This document shows positions 18,191 through 26,750 of a stretch of DNA of 64,000 bases, piece after piece (position 1 is the first letter of the stretch; the number at the start of each line of letters is the position of its first letter). The position numbers and the translations under genes are program-made. The DNA lies in NCBI RefSeq assembly GCF_000517545.1, contig NZ_BAIV01000002.1, positions 62,001 through 126,000 of the forward strand, in the 5' to 3' direction. Origin of the DNA: Bacteroides reticulotermitis JCM 10512 (GTDB taxonomy: Bacteria; Bacteroidota; Bacteroidia; Bacteroidales; Bacteroidaceae). Below the pieces are notes generated by a model, which made no database searches, was not told the DNA's origin, and worked only from the letters and a program-made list of their open reading frames with translations.

Positions 18191-20125
18191 ATGGAGAACA
18201 ATAAAAAGGAGAGAAATCCGATAGAACTTTATCGTTCCATACTAAAACAATACTGGGGTTATGATAGCTTCCGTGATCTACAGGAAGCTATCATAACCAG
18301 TATCGGTGAAGGACGCGACACTTTAGGATTGATGCCTACCGGGGGAGGTAAATCGATTACCTTCCAAGTTCCGGCACTCGCACAAGAGGGAATCTGTATC
18401 GTTATTACTCCGCTCATCGCCTTAATGAAAGACCAAGTGCAGAACCTCCGGAAAAGAGGAATTAAAGCACTTGCCATTTACTCCGGTATGTCTCGGCAAG
18501 AGATACTTACCGCACTGGAGAATTGCATCTTCGGCAATTATAAATTTCTGTATATATCTCCCGAACGTTTGGACACAGAAATCTTTCGTACCAAACTTCG
18601 ATCCATGAAGGTTTCTATGGTTACCGTGGACGAAAGTCATTGTATATCCCAATGGGGCTACGACTTCCGTCCGGCTTATCTCAAAATCTCCGAGATAAGA
18701 GACCTACTTCCGAACGCCCCTATACTGGCACTGACGGCAACCGCAACACCTGAAGTAGTAGAAGACATACAGGAGAAGCTGAAATTCCGCGAGAAAAATG
18801 TATTCCGCATGAGTTTCGAACGGAAAAACCTGGCTTATCTCGTCCACAAGACCGATAATAAGTATGGTGAATTATTACGTATTCTACAAAGAACTCCGGG
18901 CAGTTCCATCATTTATGTGCGTAACCGACGGAAGACGAAAGAAGTCACCGAATTTCTGATCAACGAAGGAATCACCGCTGATTTTTATCACGCCGGACTG
19001 GATAATGCTGTGAAAGATCTTCGCCAAAAACGATGGCAAAACGGTGAAGTCCGCGTTATGGTATCAACGAATGCGTTTGGCATGGGAATCGACAAACCTG
19101 ATGTCCGAATCGTATTTCATCTGGATCTTCCTGACTCACTGGAAGCTTATTTCCAAGAAGCCGGACGCGCAGGTAGAGATGGCGATAAAGCCTATGCTAT
19201 TATACTATATTCCCAGTCCGACCGAACAACATTACAAAAGCGAATTTCTGATACGTTTCCCGTCAAAGAGTATATTATACAGGTCTATGAGCATCTACAA
19301 TACTATTATCAGATGGCCATGGGCGATGGATTTCAATGTATAAGAGAGTTTAATCTGGAAGAATTTTGCCGCAAGTTCAAACACTTCCCCGTACCTGTGG
19401 ACAGCGCATTGAGGATATTGACGCAAGCCGGCTATCTGGAATATACGGACGAACAAGATAATGCTTCCCGCATTCTTTTCACACTCCGCCGGGATGAACT
19501 ATACAAGCTACGGGAGATGGGCTCCGAAACGGAAGCTTTGATACATGCGATCTTACGTTCTTACACAGGGGTATTTACCGACTATGCGTACATCAGCGAA
19601 GACTCCATTGCCGTACGCACCGGTTTAACACGGCAACAGATCTACAACATCTTAGTGGCATTAACCAAACGACGTATCGTAGACTACATCCCACGGAAAA
19701 AAACGCCTTATATAATATACACGCGCGAACGAATCGAGTTGCATGCTCTCCAGATTCCTACCTCAGCCTATGAAGATCGAAAAGCAAGATATGAGATGCG
19801 CATTAAGGCGATGGTAGATTATGTAACAACCGATGGCGCTTGTCGAAGCCGGATGCTATTGCATTACTTTGGAGAGAAAAATGAGCATAACTGCGGACAG
19901 TGCGACGTCTGCCTCAGTAACCGGTCGGCGAACAACCTAACGACTAAAATGCTGGAAGAATTAAAGAGCCGGATATTAACTTTATTGGAGCATGGCCCTA
20001 AAACTCCAATCGAAATAGCGAACGAACTAGAAACTAATCATGAAATTTTAGCGCAAGCTCTTCAATACTTATCGGAAACAGGAATCATAAAGATCGAAAG
20101 CGGAATGATACAAATTCCAAAATAA
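18191..20125 (+). CDS. recQ: RecQ-family ATP-dependent DNA helicase
   Basis: A 644-aa superfamily 2 helicase. Walker A is LMPTGGGKSITFQVPA, motif II is VDESHCISQWGYDFRP, and motif VI is QEAGRAGRDG. A RecQ zinc-binding region with CRSRMLLHYFGE and CGQCDVC follows, then a winged-helix domain. No clear HRDC domain is present; the last ~60 residues form a short winged-helix-like tail (IEIANELETNHEILAQALQYL). It unwinds 3'-tailed DNA in repair. I start at the ATG at 18191, 48 bp after recJ; earlier in-frame codons fall in the intergenic hairpin. Probably co-transcribed with recJ. Confidence 0.92.
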   Translation: MENNKKERNPIELYRSILKQYWGYDSFRDLQEAIITSIGEGRDTLGLMPTGGGKSITFQVPALAQEGICIVITPLIALMKDQVQNLRKRGIKALAIYSGMSRQEILTALENCIFGNYKFLYISPERLDTEIFRTKLRSMKVSMVTVDESHCISQWGYDFRPAYLKISEIRDLLPNAPILALTATATPEVVEDIQEKLKFREKNVFRMSFERKNLAYLVHKTDNKYGELLRILQRTPGSSIIYVRNRRKTKEVTEFLINEGITADFYHAGLDNAVKDLRQKRWQNGEVRVMVSTNAFGMGIDKPDVRIVFHLDLPDSLEAYFQEAGRAGRDGDKAYAIILYSQSDRTTLQKRISDTFPVKEYIIQVYEHLQYYYQMAMGDGFQCIREFNLEEFCRKFKHFPVPVDSALRILTQAGYLEYTDEQDNASRILFTLRRDELYKLREMGSETEALIHAILRSYTGVFTDYAYISEDSIAVRTGLTRQQIYNILVALTKRRIVDYIPRKKTPYIIYTRERIELHALQIPTSAYEDRKARYEMRIKAMVDYVTTDGACRSRMLLHYFGEKNEHNCGQCDVCLSNRSANNLTTKMLEELKSRILTLLEHGPKTPIEIANELETNHEILAQALQYLSETGIIKIESGMIQIPK

Positions 20126-20130
20126 GTTAT

Positions 20131-20138
20131 TACATTTG
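20131..20138 (+). promoter_or_regulatory. Candidate -7 promoter element for the TPR gene
   Basis: TACATTTG fits TAnnTTTG exactly, 29 bp before the ATG at 20168. No clear -33 TTTG is visible. Confidence 0.45.
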
Positions 20139-20167
20139 CAATGTAAACTCTAAAATTATAAGAAATC

Positions 20168-21130
20168 ATGCCGAACTTCTTTAAATCTTTATTCTCCCGT
20201 AAATCGGAAAAGACAGAAGATGAAAAACAGAAAAACGACCAAAAGAATTTTGAGATATTTAAGTATGACGGACTACGCGCACAACGCATGGGACGTATTG
20301 ATTATGCCGTGAAATGTTTTACTGAAGCACTCGCTATCGAAGAGGATTTTGAAACAATGGGCTACCTCAGCCAAATTTACATCCAATCCGGAGAGGCGGC
20401 TAATGCCCGAAATCTGTTAGAACGCATGGCGGAGATGGAATCTCATGTCACTAACACTTTCCTATCACTGGCTAATGTATGCTATATACTCGAAGATTAT
20501 CCGGCAATGGAAGAAGCTGCTCAGAAAGCTATTGAATTAGAAGAGAGTAACGCAATGGCACATTTCTTTCTGGCTAAAGCTCGTAAGGGTCAGAATGACG
20601 AGATTATGACTATTGCTCATCTCACAAAGGCAATCGCGCTGAAAGAAGATTTCATCGAAGCTCGCTTGATACGTGCCGAAGCCCTACTCCACATGAAACA
20701 ATATTCGGAAGTAATGGAGGATATAGATGCTATATTGGCTCATCATGCTGAAGAAGAGGCCGCACTTCTTCTTCGCGGAAAGGTTAAAGAGGCCAACGAT
20801 GAAATGAGCGAAGCCGAAGCTGACTACTTACTCGTTACGGAAATCAATCCATTCAATGAGCAGGCCTATTTATACCTAGGACAGCTCTTTATTACTCAAA
20901 AGAAGATGGAAGAGGCAATCGGCTTATTCGATGAAGCAATTGAGCTAAACCCCAACTTTGCGGCGGCTTATCATGAGCGTGGCCGTGCCAAATTATTGAA
21001 TGGGGACAAAGAAGGCTCGGTAGAAGATATGAAGATATCCTTGGAATTGAATCCTAAGGAGGAAGCTGCTTTGAACGGTAGCTACAACAATCTAGGTGGA
21101 AAGCCCGAAACACTACCCGGGATATTTTAA
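20168..21130 (+). CDS. Tetratricopeptide-repeat protein
   Basis: A 320-aa cytoplasmic protein made of TPR units from about residue 33 to the end. Clear units include YAVKCFTEALAIEEDF, AMEEAAQKAIELEESNAM, EAIGLFDEAIELNPNFAAAYHERGRAKLLNG and GSVEDMKISLELNPKEE. The first ~30 residues are lysine/glutamate-rich and charged (RKSEKTEDEKQKNDQK). There is no signal peptide and no catalytic domain, so it is a protein-interaction scaffold of unknown partner. It follows recQ by 42 bp but has its own -7 element. A strong hairpin follows the stop. Confidence 0.85.
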   Translation: MPNFFKSLFSRKSEKTEDEKQKNDQKNFEIFKYDGLRAQRMGRIDYAVKCFTEALAIEEDFETMGYLSQIYIQSGEAANARNLLERMAEMESHVTNTFLSLANVCYILEDYPAMEEAAQKAIELEESNAMAHFFLAKARKGQNDEIMTIAHLTKAIALKEDFIEARLIRAEALLHMKQYSEVMEDIDAILAHHAEEEAALLLRGKVKEANDEMSEAEADYLLVTEINPFNEQAYLYLGQLFITQKKMEEAIGLFDEAIELNPNFAAAYHERGRAKLLNGDKEGSVEDMKISLELNPKEEAALNGSYNNLGGKPETLPGIF

Positions 21131-21136
21131 GCACAC

Positions 21137-21167
21137 GTTCGGTACCGGTTGTCAAGCGGTACCGAAC
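21137..21167. terminator. Hairpin between convergent genes
   Basis: Perfect 11-bp inverted repeat GTTCGGTACCG / CGGTACCGAAC with a 9-nt loop, between the TPR gene and the minus-strand lipoprotein gene. T-tracts are weak (ATCTCTTTCATT on the plus side), but the position fits a shared terminator. Confidence 0.6.
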
Positions 21168-21177
21168 ATCTCTTTCA

Positions 21178-22245
21178 TTATTTTCTCTTTTTGATCAATA
21201 CATATCCGATGAACAGCAACAACACGCCGGTTAGCCAGAAGGTCCAGACGTTAGCTGTACGCGATTCTGCTTTTAGCACATACTCTCCCGGTAGTAAACG
21301 ATAGCCATCCACCTTCCAGATTAGCTGATTATCTTCGGTCAACTGCGTATTAGCAGCGATCAATTTTCCCGGCATAGCCAGTTCAAACTTGATTTGGTTA
21401 GCAAACAGTTCGACGATACGACCCCTCTTTTCAAACTCTTTATCCATCGCTTCCCCACGCGCTTTGTACATTTCGGTAAAAAAGTCACCACCATATTGTT
21501 CGTCCAGCAGTTTGCAGATGTATTCCGGAGAGCAGTCCGGCTTATCTTTTAGAGTTTTATCATGTGCAAAGACTGTCATTTTATCTCTTCGAATCTGCGA
21601 CAAACGGACCGTGTCCGGCAAGGCATCCAAGAACTGCTCTACAACGCCATAAGCCAATTCAAACTGAGTTTGATAAAGCCATTGCTGGAACTGAGTAGTC
21701 AACTGGTTTAATTTCTCGCTCAGTTCAATTCCATTCATATCCACGCAGCCATTCAAATCCCCTTGAAACAACAATCTCTGTTCCTGCTTAGTCAAATATT
21801 TATCCATGGAGACAGGGCCTTTTTCTGTGATCTCTCCAAAGCTACATGAGTAGGTATAATACGTATAGAACCAACGGAAATGCTTTTCAAGTTTCTCTTG
21901 AGGTGCAACCAATGAACGCATCCATTCTTCTTTGGGAGTAAAGAAAAGCATATCCTCTGTCCCTTTCAACGACCGACTTACTTTCACATTTACTTTCTGC
22001 TTTTCGCCAAACGAATCAAAAAGTTCGAAAGAGTCCAAGCACGTAACCTGCCAATTAGCATCTAACAAGAATAAGAAAGGAGTCGTTGAACGATCACCCG
22101 CCCGAAAAGCCGAATCGGCAAACGCATATACAGAACGTTCTACTGTTCCATCCCGATGTACCCGAGTCGTCATCCTAAAATGACTGGTACAAGCTGTGAA
22201 TGACAGCAATAAGACCAGAACGATTATTTTACTTCCACTTTTCAT
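21178..22245 (-). CDS. Lipoprotein with C-terminal membrane anchor, co-operonic with sigma/anti-sigma
   Basis: A 355-aa protein I cannot assign to a named family. A lipoprotein signal (LLLSFTACTS, Cys near residue 19) is followed by a mixed alpha/beta region beginning FRMTTRVHRDGTVERSVYAFAD. The C-terminal hydrophobic span (FWLTGVLLLFIGYVLI) ends in the basic RKRK-like tail KKRK. Lipid anchor and C-terminal transmembrane helix together suggest it is tethered at both ends in the envelope. It is the last gene of the sigma (22691-23253) and anti-sigma (22251-22694) operon, so a sensory or target role is plausible (inference). Confidence 0.6.
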   Translation of the reverse strand: MKSGSKIIVLVLLLSFTACTSHFRMTTRVHRDGTVERSVYAFADSAFRAGDRSTTPFLFLLDANWQVTCLDSFELFDSFGEKQKVNVKVSRSLKGTEDMLFFTPKEEWMRSLVAPQEKLEKHFRWFYTYYTYSCSFGEITEKGPVSMDKYLTKQEQRLLFQGDLNGCVDMNGIELSEKLNQLTTQFQQWLYQTQFELAYGVVEQFLDALPDTVRLSQIRRDKMTVFAHDKTLKDKPDCSPEYICKLLDEQYGGDFFTEMYKARGEAMDKEFEKRGRIVELFANQIKFELAMPGKLIAANTQLTEDNQLIWKVDGYRLLPGEYVLKAESRTANVWTFWLTGVLLLFIGYVLIKKRK

Positions 22246-22250
22246 AAGTT

Positions 22251-22694
22251 CTATTTTATTAGGTTAGTATGAGTTATTTGAGAAAACTTATAGATAAAAA
22301 TCTTTTTTCGAGACTCCTCTTCCCGACGTTCTTTCCACACAGCAGACAAACGCTGGCTCTTTTCGATGACACCCATCTCCGGCGTCCATACAATCGTCTC
22401 TTCCGGTTCTTTTGGTTCCAAAAGAAAACTTGTTGACTGCAAGGCTATTCCAGCCTGATCCCTGTCGAACGTGATAGGATAAACATACGTTTCATAAACA
22501 AAGAGCGTAAATAGCAAACTCGCTGCCACTGACAAACTCCAGTTTATCAATTTGGATATTTTCTTCTTCCTCCGCGACGTATTATCTATTCCTTCAAAGA
22601 TCAGTTCAACCATCTTTTCAGGTTCTCTTAAGACCGGTGAGGCTAACCTCATTTCTTGTAACCATTGCTCATATTGTTCTTCTTCACTTTTCAT
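22251..22694 (-). CDS. Putative single-span anti-sigma factor
   Basis: A 147-aa protein: acidic cytoplasmic N-terminus (KSEEEQYEQWLQEMRLASPVL), a basic stretch RRKKKISK, one membrane span at about residues 48-70 (LINWSLSVAASLLFTLFVYETYV), and a short periplasmic C-terminus. Its start overlaps the stop of the ECF sigma gene by 4 bp, indicating translational coupling. That arrangement and the topology suggest an anti-sigma, although no recognised zinc-binding or FecR motif is present. Sequence alone does not prove the function. Confidence 0.6.
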   Translation of the reverse strand: MKSEEEQYEQWLQEMRLASPVLREPEKMVELIFEGIDNTSRRKKKISKLINWSLSVAASLLFTLFVYETYVYPITFDRDQAGIALQSTSFLLEPKEPEETIVWTPEMGVIEKSQRLSAVWKERREEESRKKIFIYKFSQITHTNLIK

Positions 22695-23253
22695 AAGCCC
22701 GCATTTATTTGATTAATTTTACTTCTGATAATCTTTCGTGCATGATACAGATTCTGTTTGATTTCCACGCCGGTCATCCCCGTAATCAGTATGACTTCCG
22801 AGACCTCCAACTCTTCCACATCACGCAAGGTAAATACGATCTTTTGTTTCGGACTAAGTTCTTCGGTAAAACGCAAAATCAATTCTTTCAATTCTCTATT
22901 AATCATACGCTCTTCTATGTCTCGCGGCTTGCGACATTACATGTTTTGGCATCCTCAACTGCATAATTAAAAGGTGAACGCTGCAAAGCCCGCAAACGAT
23001 CATAACACATGTTACAAGTGACTCTATAGAGCCAAGTAGAAAATCGATAGGTGGAATCGTATTTATCCAATGATAGCCAGATTTTAATAAACACCTCCTG
23101 AGTCATATCCCGAGCTTCCTCATCCTGACAGAGCAGCCGAAAGGCAAGTCTGAATACACGCTCCTGAAACTCTAAAATCAATTGAGCAAAAGCTTTCCTA
23201 TCATCAGCTTTGCTTCGTTCAATAAGATTCCCGATTTGTTCTTGAGTTATCAT
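22691..23253 (-). CDS. ECF-type RNA polymerase sigma factor (one frame break)
   Basis: Region 2 (RVFRLAFRLLCQDEEARDMTQEVFIKIWLSLDKYDSTYRFSTWLYRVTCN, about residues 30-85) is in one frame. Region 4 (LSPKQKIVFTLRDVEELEVSEVILITGMTGVEIKQNLYHARK) is in another. Adding one base at 22921 joins them through REDIEERMINRELKEL to give about 187 aa, a normal ECF length. It therefore reads as one gene, not two half-sigma genes. It heads an operon with the anti-sigma and lipoprotein genes. Targets cannot be inferred from the window; no conserved ECF promoter pair was recognised upstream. Confidence 0.85.
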
Positions 23254-23338
23254 TTCATCACCTGTTTATATATAATACGTCCAAATGCACTTCAAGTCGA
23301 ATGATTTCGGCAAAAAAAGAAAAAAATATCATTTATTG

Positions 23339-23368
23339 TTTGAATATAACAGAAATTTATTACTTTTG
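23339..23368 (+). promoter_or_regulatory. Promoter of the aromatic amino acid operon leader
   Basis: TTTG at 23339-23342 and TACTTTTG at 23361-23368, separated by 18 bp, match the Bacteroidetes -33/-7 pattern. Transcription would start about 35 nt before the leader-peptide ATG. Confidence 0.65.
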
Positions 23369-23409
23369 CCCCTGAATTAGAAACAAAAGAGAAAAAAACA
23401 ACGATTCGG

Positions 23410-23493
23410 ATGAAATCATTTACTTATGCATATTACTTCTTTTTTTACTTTTACTTTAGCAGCAAAGTAGAGCGGGAGTTTGTATGTGTCTAG
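23410..23493 (+). CDS. Phe/Tyr-rich attenuator leader peptide
   Basis: A 27-codon frame from ATG 23410 to TAG 23491-23493. It starts MKSFTYAYYFFFYFYFSS: residues 4-16 contain six Phe and five Tyr out of thirteen, with a seventh Phe at residue 24. The operon downstream makes exactly these two amino acids. The dense codon run lies just 5' of the two alternative RNA structures, the layout expected if ribosome stalling at Phe or Tyr codons reports charged tRNA levels. An A-rich stretch (AAACAAAAGAGAAAAAAAC) precedes the ATG, with AGAG as a weak Shine-Dalgarno. Other trans roles for the peptide are not suggested. Confidence 0.85.
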   Translation: MKSFTYAYYFFFYFYFSSKVEREFVCV

Positions 23494-23570
23494 TGACAAT
23501 GATGCTTAAGAACTAAATAAAGAGTTAATCATATAAATCCCGCTCCAACAATGGATGCGGGATTTTTTTA
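23470..23570 (+). promoter_or_regulatory. Transcription attenuator: mutually exclusive antiterminator and terminator
   Basis: Terminator: AAATCCCGC (23535-23543) pairs with GCGGGATTT (23557-23565), extended by TCCA/TGGA in the loop, then T7. Antiterminator: GAGCGGGA (23470-23477) is the perfect complement of TCCCGCTC (23538-23545), and flanking TTT/AAA can add three pairs. The antiterminator's 5' arm lies inside the leader-peptide reading frame. A ribosome stalled at the Phe/Tyr codons (to about 23457) leaves this arm free; one reaching the stop at 23493 covers it and lets the terminator form. Confidence 0.85.
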
Positions 23571-23587
23571 TACCATACATCAAAACA

Positions 23588-24436
23588 ATGAGAAAAATAG
23601 CAATTCAAGGAACACTCGGCTCATACCACGATATAGCCGCACACAAGTACTTCGAGGGAGAAGAAATAGAGTTAATCTGCTGCACTAACTTCGAAGACGT
23701 GTTTACAGCCGTACGTCGTGACAGCCAGGTTATCGGAATGCTGGCCATTGAAAACACCATTGCGGGAAGCTTGTTGTACAACAACGAGTTGTTACGCCAA
23801 AGTGGTGCGCAGATTATCGGAGAATATAAGTTGCGCATTTCTCATAGTTTTGTATGCTTGCCCGACGAGGACTGGGCCGACTTGGTCGAAGTTAACTCTC
23901 ACCCCATCGCACTCATGCAATGCCGGGAGTTCCTCAATCAACACCCCCAGCTGAAAGTTGTGGAAGGCGAAGATACTGCACGCAGTGCGGAGATCATTCA
24001 AAAAGAGAATCTGAAAGGTCATGCCGCTATCTGCTCCAGAGCTGCCGCCGAACGCTATGGTATGAAAGTGTTGCAGGAAGGAATTGAGACTAATAAACAC
24101 AACTTCACCCGTTTTTTAATTGCAGCTGATCCTTGGCAGGCGGACGAGCTTCGTCAACACCATGCCAACACGCTCAATAAATCGAGTATGGTATTTACGC
24201 TTCCCCACTCGGAAGGAAGTCTTTCGCAAGTCCTGTCCATTCTTTCTTTTTACAATATCAATCTGACTAAAATACAATCTCTTCCGATCATCGGACGGGA
24301 ATGGGAATATCAATTTTATGTAGATGTAGTATTCAACGATTATCTGAGATACAAACAGTCGATTACGGCCATAACTCCATTAACCAAAGAACTTAAAATT
24401 TTAGGCGAATATGCAGAAGGAAAATCAAGTATATAA
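23588..24436 (+). CDS. pheA: Prephenate dehydratase
   Basis: A 282-aa enzyme that converts prephenate to phenylpyruvate, the committed step to phenylalanine. The N-terminal IAIQGTLGSYHDIAA, IENTIAGSLLYN, HPIALMQCREFL and the C-terminal part of the catalytic domain NKHNFTRFLIA (the family's T-R-F motif) are all present. A C-terminal ACT domain follows (SSMVFTLPHSEGSLSQVLSILSFYNINLTKIQSLP), suggesting allosteric feedback by Phe. There is no fused chorismate mutase; that activity is on the 25625 gene. I start at ATG 23588; an earlier in-frame ATG at 23555 lies inside the terminator hairpin. Its end overlaps the aminotransferase start by 26 bp. Confidence 0.94.
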   Translation: MRKIAIQGTLGSYHDIAAHKYFEGEEIELICCTNFEDVFTAVRRDSQVIGMLAIENTIAGSLLYNNELLRQSGAQIIGEYKLRISHSFVCLPDEDWADLVEVNSHPIALMQCREFLNQHPQLKVVEGEDTARSAEIIQKENLKGHAAICSRAAAERYGMKVLQEGIETNKHNFTRFLIAADPWQADELRQHHANTLNKSSMVFTLPHSEGSLSQVLSILSFYNINLTKIQSLPIIGREWEYQFYVDVVFNDYLRYKQSITAITPLTKELKILGEYAEGKSSI

Positions 24437-25595
24437 AATAGCCCCGGCCGACAGACTGGCTAGTGTGAGCGAATACTACTTCTCGAAGAAACTAAAAGAG
24501 GTAGCTCAGATGAATGCTGAAGGCAAAGATGTGATCAGCTTGGGAATAGGCAGTCCCGATATGCCTCCTTCGGAGAAGACAATCGAAACATTGTGCCATA
24601 ACGCCCAAGATCCGAACGGTCACGGCTATCAACCTTATGTAGGAATACCCGAGTTGCGAAAGAGCTTTGCCAATTGGTACCAACAGTGGTACGGAGTGGA
24701 GCTAAATCCGAATACGGAAATTCAACCATTAATTGGTTCTAAAGAAGGGATTCTGCATGTTACACTGGCGTTTGTCAATCCGGGCGAACAGGTACTCGTA
24801 CCCAATCCGGGATATCCGACTTATACCTCACTCAGCAAAATCCTTGGAGCAGAGGTAATCAACTACGACTTGAAAGAGGAAGAAGGATGGATGCCTGACT
24901 TTGATGCATTGGAACAGATGGACCTCAGCCGCGTAAAACTGATGTGGACCAACTATCCCAATATGCCGACAGGTGCCAATGCAACTCCGGAACTGTACGA
25001 ACGTTTGGTTGATTTCGCCCGCCGCCATCAATTGGTGATCGTGAACGACAACCCATACAGCTTTATTCTGAACGATCATCCGATCAGTATTTTAAGCGTG
25101 CCGGGAGCTAAAGAATGTTGCATCGAATTCAATTCAATGAGCAAAAGTCATAATATGCCAGGGTGGCGCATCGGTATGCTCGCCTCGAATCCGGAGTTTA
25201 TACAATGGATTTTGAAAGTAAAAAGCAATATCGATAGCGGAATGTTCCGGGCCATGCAATTGGCTGCCGCTACCGCACTGGAAGCCGAAGCGGACTGGTA
25301 CGAAAGTAATAACAAAAACTATCGCAACCGCCGTAATCTGGCTGGAGAAATCATGAAAGCCTTGGGATGTACCTATGACGAAAAGCAAGTAGGCATGTTT
25401 CTCTGGGGTAAGATTCCGGCTTCGTGCAAAGATGTGGAAGAATTGACCGAGAAAGTTCTCCACGAGGCAAGGGTGTTTATCACTCCGGGATTTATCTTCG
25501 GAAGCAATGGAGCCCGGTACATCCGCATCTCCTTATGCTGTAAAGACAGTAAATTGGCGGAAGCACTGAAACGCATCCAAATCCTGAATAATTAA
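24411..25595 (+). CDS. PLP-dependent class I/II aminotransferase (aromatic pathway)
   Basis: A 394-aa fold-type I aminotransferase. PLP-binding features: the Lys in SMSKSHNMPGWRIGM, Asp/Tyr in VNDNPYSFI, and Asn in WTNYPNMPTGANA. The C-terminal Arg in RYIRISLCC binds the substrate carboxylate. In this operon it most likely transaminates phenylpyruvate and 4-hydroxyphenylpyruvate to Phe and Tyr, or prephenate to arogenate. Sequence alone would also allow an aspartate- or LL-diaminopimelate-type enzyme. It overlaps the pheA end by 26 bp in another frame, implying coupled translation. Confidence 0.85.
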   Translation: MQKENQVYKIAPADRLASVSEYYFSKKLKEVAQMNAEGKDVISLGIGSPDMPPSEKTIETLCHNAQDPNGHGYQPYVGIPELRKSFANWYQQWYGVELNPNTEIQPLIGSKEGILHVTLAFVNPGEQVLVPNPGYPTYTSLSKILGAEVINYDLKEEEGWMPDFDALEQMDLSRVKLMWTNYPNMPTGANATPELYERLVDFARRHQLVIVNDNPYSFILNDHPISILSVPGAKECCIEFNSMSKSHNMPGWRIGMLASNPEFIQWILKVKSNIDSGMFRAMQLAAATALEAEADWYESNNKNYRNRRNLAGEIMKALGCTYDEKQVGMFLWGKIPASCKDVEELTEKVLHEARVFITPGFIFGSNGARYIRISLCCKDSKLAEALKRIQILNN

Positions 25596-25624
25596 ATGTA
25601 TAATAACAGAAAACTATAAATATA

Positions 25625-26686
25625 ATGGAACTCGAATCAATTTTATTACCGGGCATTGAAGCTAAACGCCCTATCGTTATTGCCGGCCCTTGTAGTGCGG
25701 AAAGTGAAGAACAGGTTATGGAAACGGCCAAACAACTGGCTGACAAAGGACAAAAGATTTTCCGTGCCGGTATCTGGAAGCCGCGTACCAAACCGGGAGG
25801 CTTTGAAGGCGTTGGAGTTGAAGGCCTCGGATGGCTAAAGAACGTCAAAAAGGAAACAGGCATGTATGTTTCTACCGAGGTAGCTACCGCCAAGCATGTT
25901 TACGAATGTTTGAAAGCAGGCATCGATATCCTATGGGTAGGCGCTCGTACAACAGCCAATCCGTTTGCCGTACAAGAGATTGCCGATGCCTTGAAAGGAG
26001 TTGATATTCCGGTTTTAGTAAAGAACCCGGTTAATCCGGATCTGGAACTCTGGGTCGGTGCTTTGGAACGTATCAATAATGCTGGTTTGAAACGCCTGGG
26101 TGCTATACACCGCGGATTCAGCAGCTACGACAAGAAGATCTACCGCAACCTTCCCCAATGGCATATTCCAATCGAACTTCGTCGCCGTCTTCCGAACCTA
26201 CCTATCTTCTGTGACCCGAGTCACATTGGTGGTAAACGTGAACTGATCGCTCCGCTTTGTCAGCAGGCTATGGACTTAAACTTCGACGGACTAATTGTAG
26301 AAAGCCATTGCAATCCGGATTGCGCATGGAGTGACGCCTCTCAACAAGTAACCCCGGATGTACTCGACTATATCCTCAACTTGCTGGTTATCCGTACAGA
26401 GACTCAGTCAACCGAGAGCTTGAGTCAGCTGCGCAAACAAATTGACGAATGCGACGACAACATCATTCAGGAACTTGCCAAAAGAATGCGCATCGCCCGT
26501 GAGATAGGAACTTATAAAAAAGAGCATAATATCACCATACTCCAAACCGGACGTTACAATGAAATTCTGGAGAAACGTGGTGCACAAGGTGAACAATGTA
26601 GCATGGATGCCGAATTTATGAAAAAGATATTCGAAGCGATCCACGAGGAATCCGTTCGCCAACAATTGGAAATTATTAATAAATAA
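25625..26686 (+). CDS. DAHP synthase-chorismate mutase fusion (AroF-type with C-terminal AroQ)
   Basis: A 353-aa bifunctional enzyme. The N-terminal ~265 residues are a type I-beta DAHP synthase: IAGPCSAES, FRAGIWKPRTKPGGFEG, GARTTANP, LVKNPVNPDLELWVGA, FCDPSHIGGKR and VESHCNPDCAWSDA. The C-terminal ~80 residues are an AroQ chorismate mutase, with RKQIDECDDNIIQELAKRM and RIAREIGTYKKEHN. The first catalyses the entry step of the shikimate pathway, the second makes prephenate for both branches. The mutase domain at the C-terminus may also confer prephenate feedback. It has no ACT domain. It is the third gene of the attenuated operon. Confidence 0.93.
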   Translation: MELESILLPGIEAKRPIVIAGPCSAESEEQVMETAKQLADKGQKIFRAGIWKPRTKPGGFEGVGVEGLGWLKNVKKETGMYVSTEVATAKHVYECLKAGIDILWVGARTTANPFAVQEIADALKGVDIPVLVKNPVNPDLELWVGALERINNAGLKRLGAIHRGFSSYDKKIYRNLPQWHIPIELRRRLPNLPIFCDPSHIGGKRELIAPLCQQAMDLNFDGLIVESHCNPDCAWSDASQQVTPDVLDYILNLLVIRTETQSTESLSQLRKQIDECDDNIIQELAKRMRIAREIGTYKKEHNITILQTGRYNEILEKRGAQGEQCSMDAEFMKKIFEAIHEESVRQQLEIINK

Positions 26687-26697
26687 AAAGACAGGTC

Positions 26698-26738
26698 CTT
26701 CCCCTTCCTCTCACAAAGAGAAGGTTGGGGAGAGACCC
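26698..26738 (+). other. Imperfect hairpin in the gap before the prephenate dehydrogenase gene
   Basis: CCTTCCTCTC and GAGAAGG/GGGGAGAG form an imperfect stem (26700-26735) with no following T-run. It may affect transcript stability between operon genes; weak evidence. Confidence 0.3.
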
Positions 26739-26750
26739 GTAAACAACATT

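Noticed and set aside
22691..23253. Two separate half-sigma genes encoding region 2 and region 4
   Set aside because: One added base at 22921 gives a continuous, normal-length ECF sigma; the break matches the window-wide homopolymer pattern.
23555..23587. Longer pheA starting at ATG 23555
   Set aside because: That ATG lies inside the terminator hairpin; the ATG at 23588 matches the usual prephenate dehydratase N-terminus.
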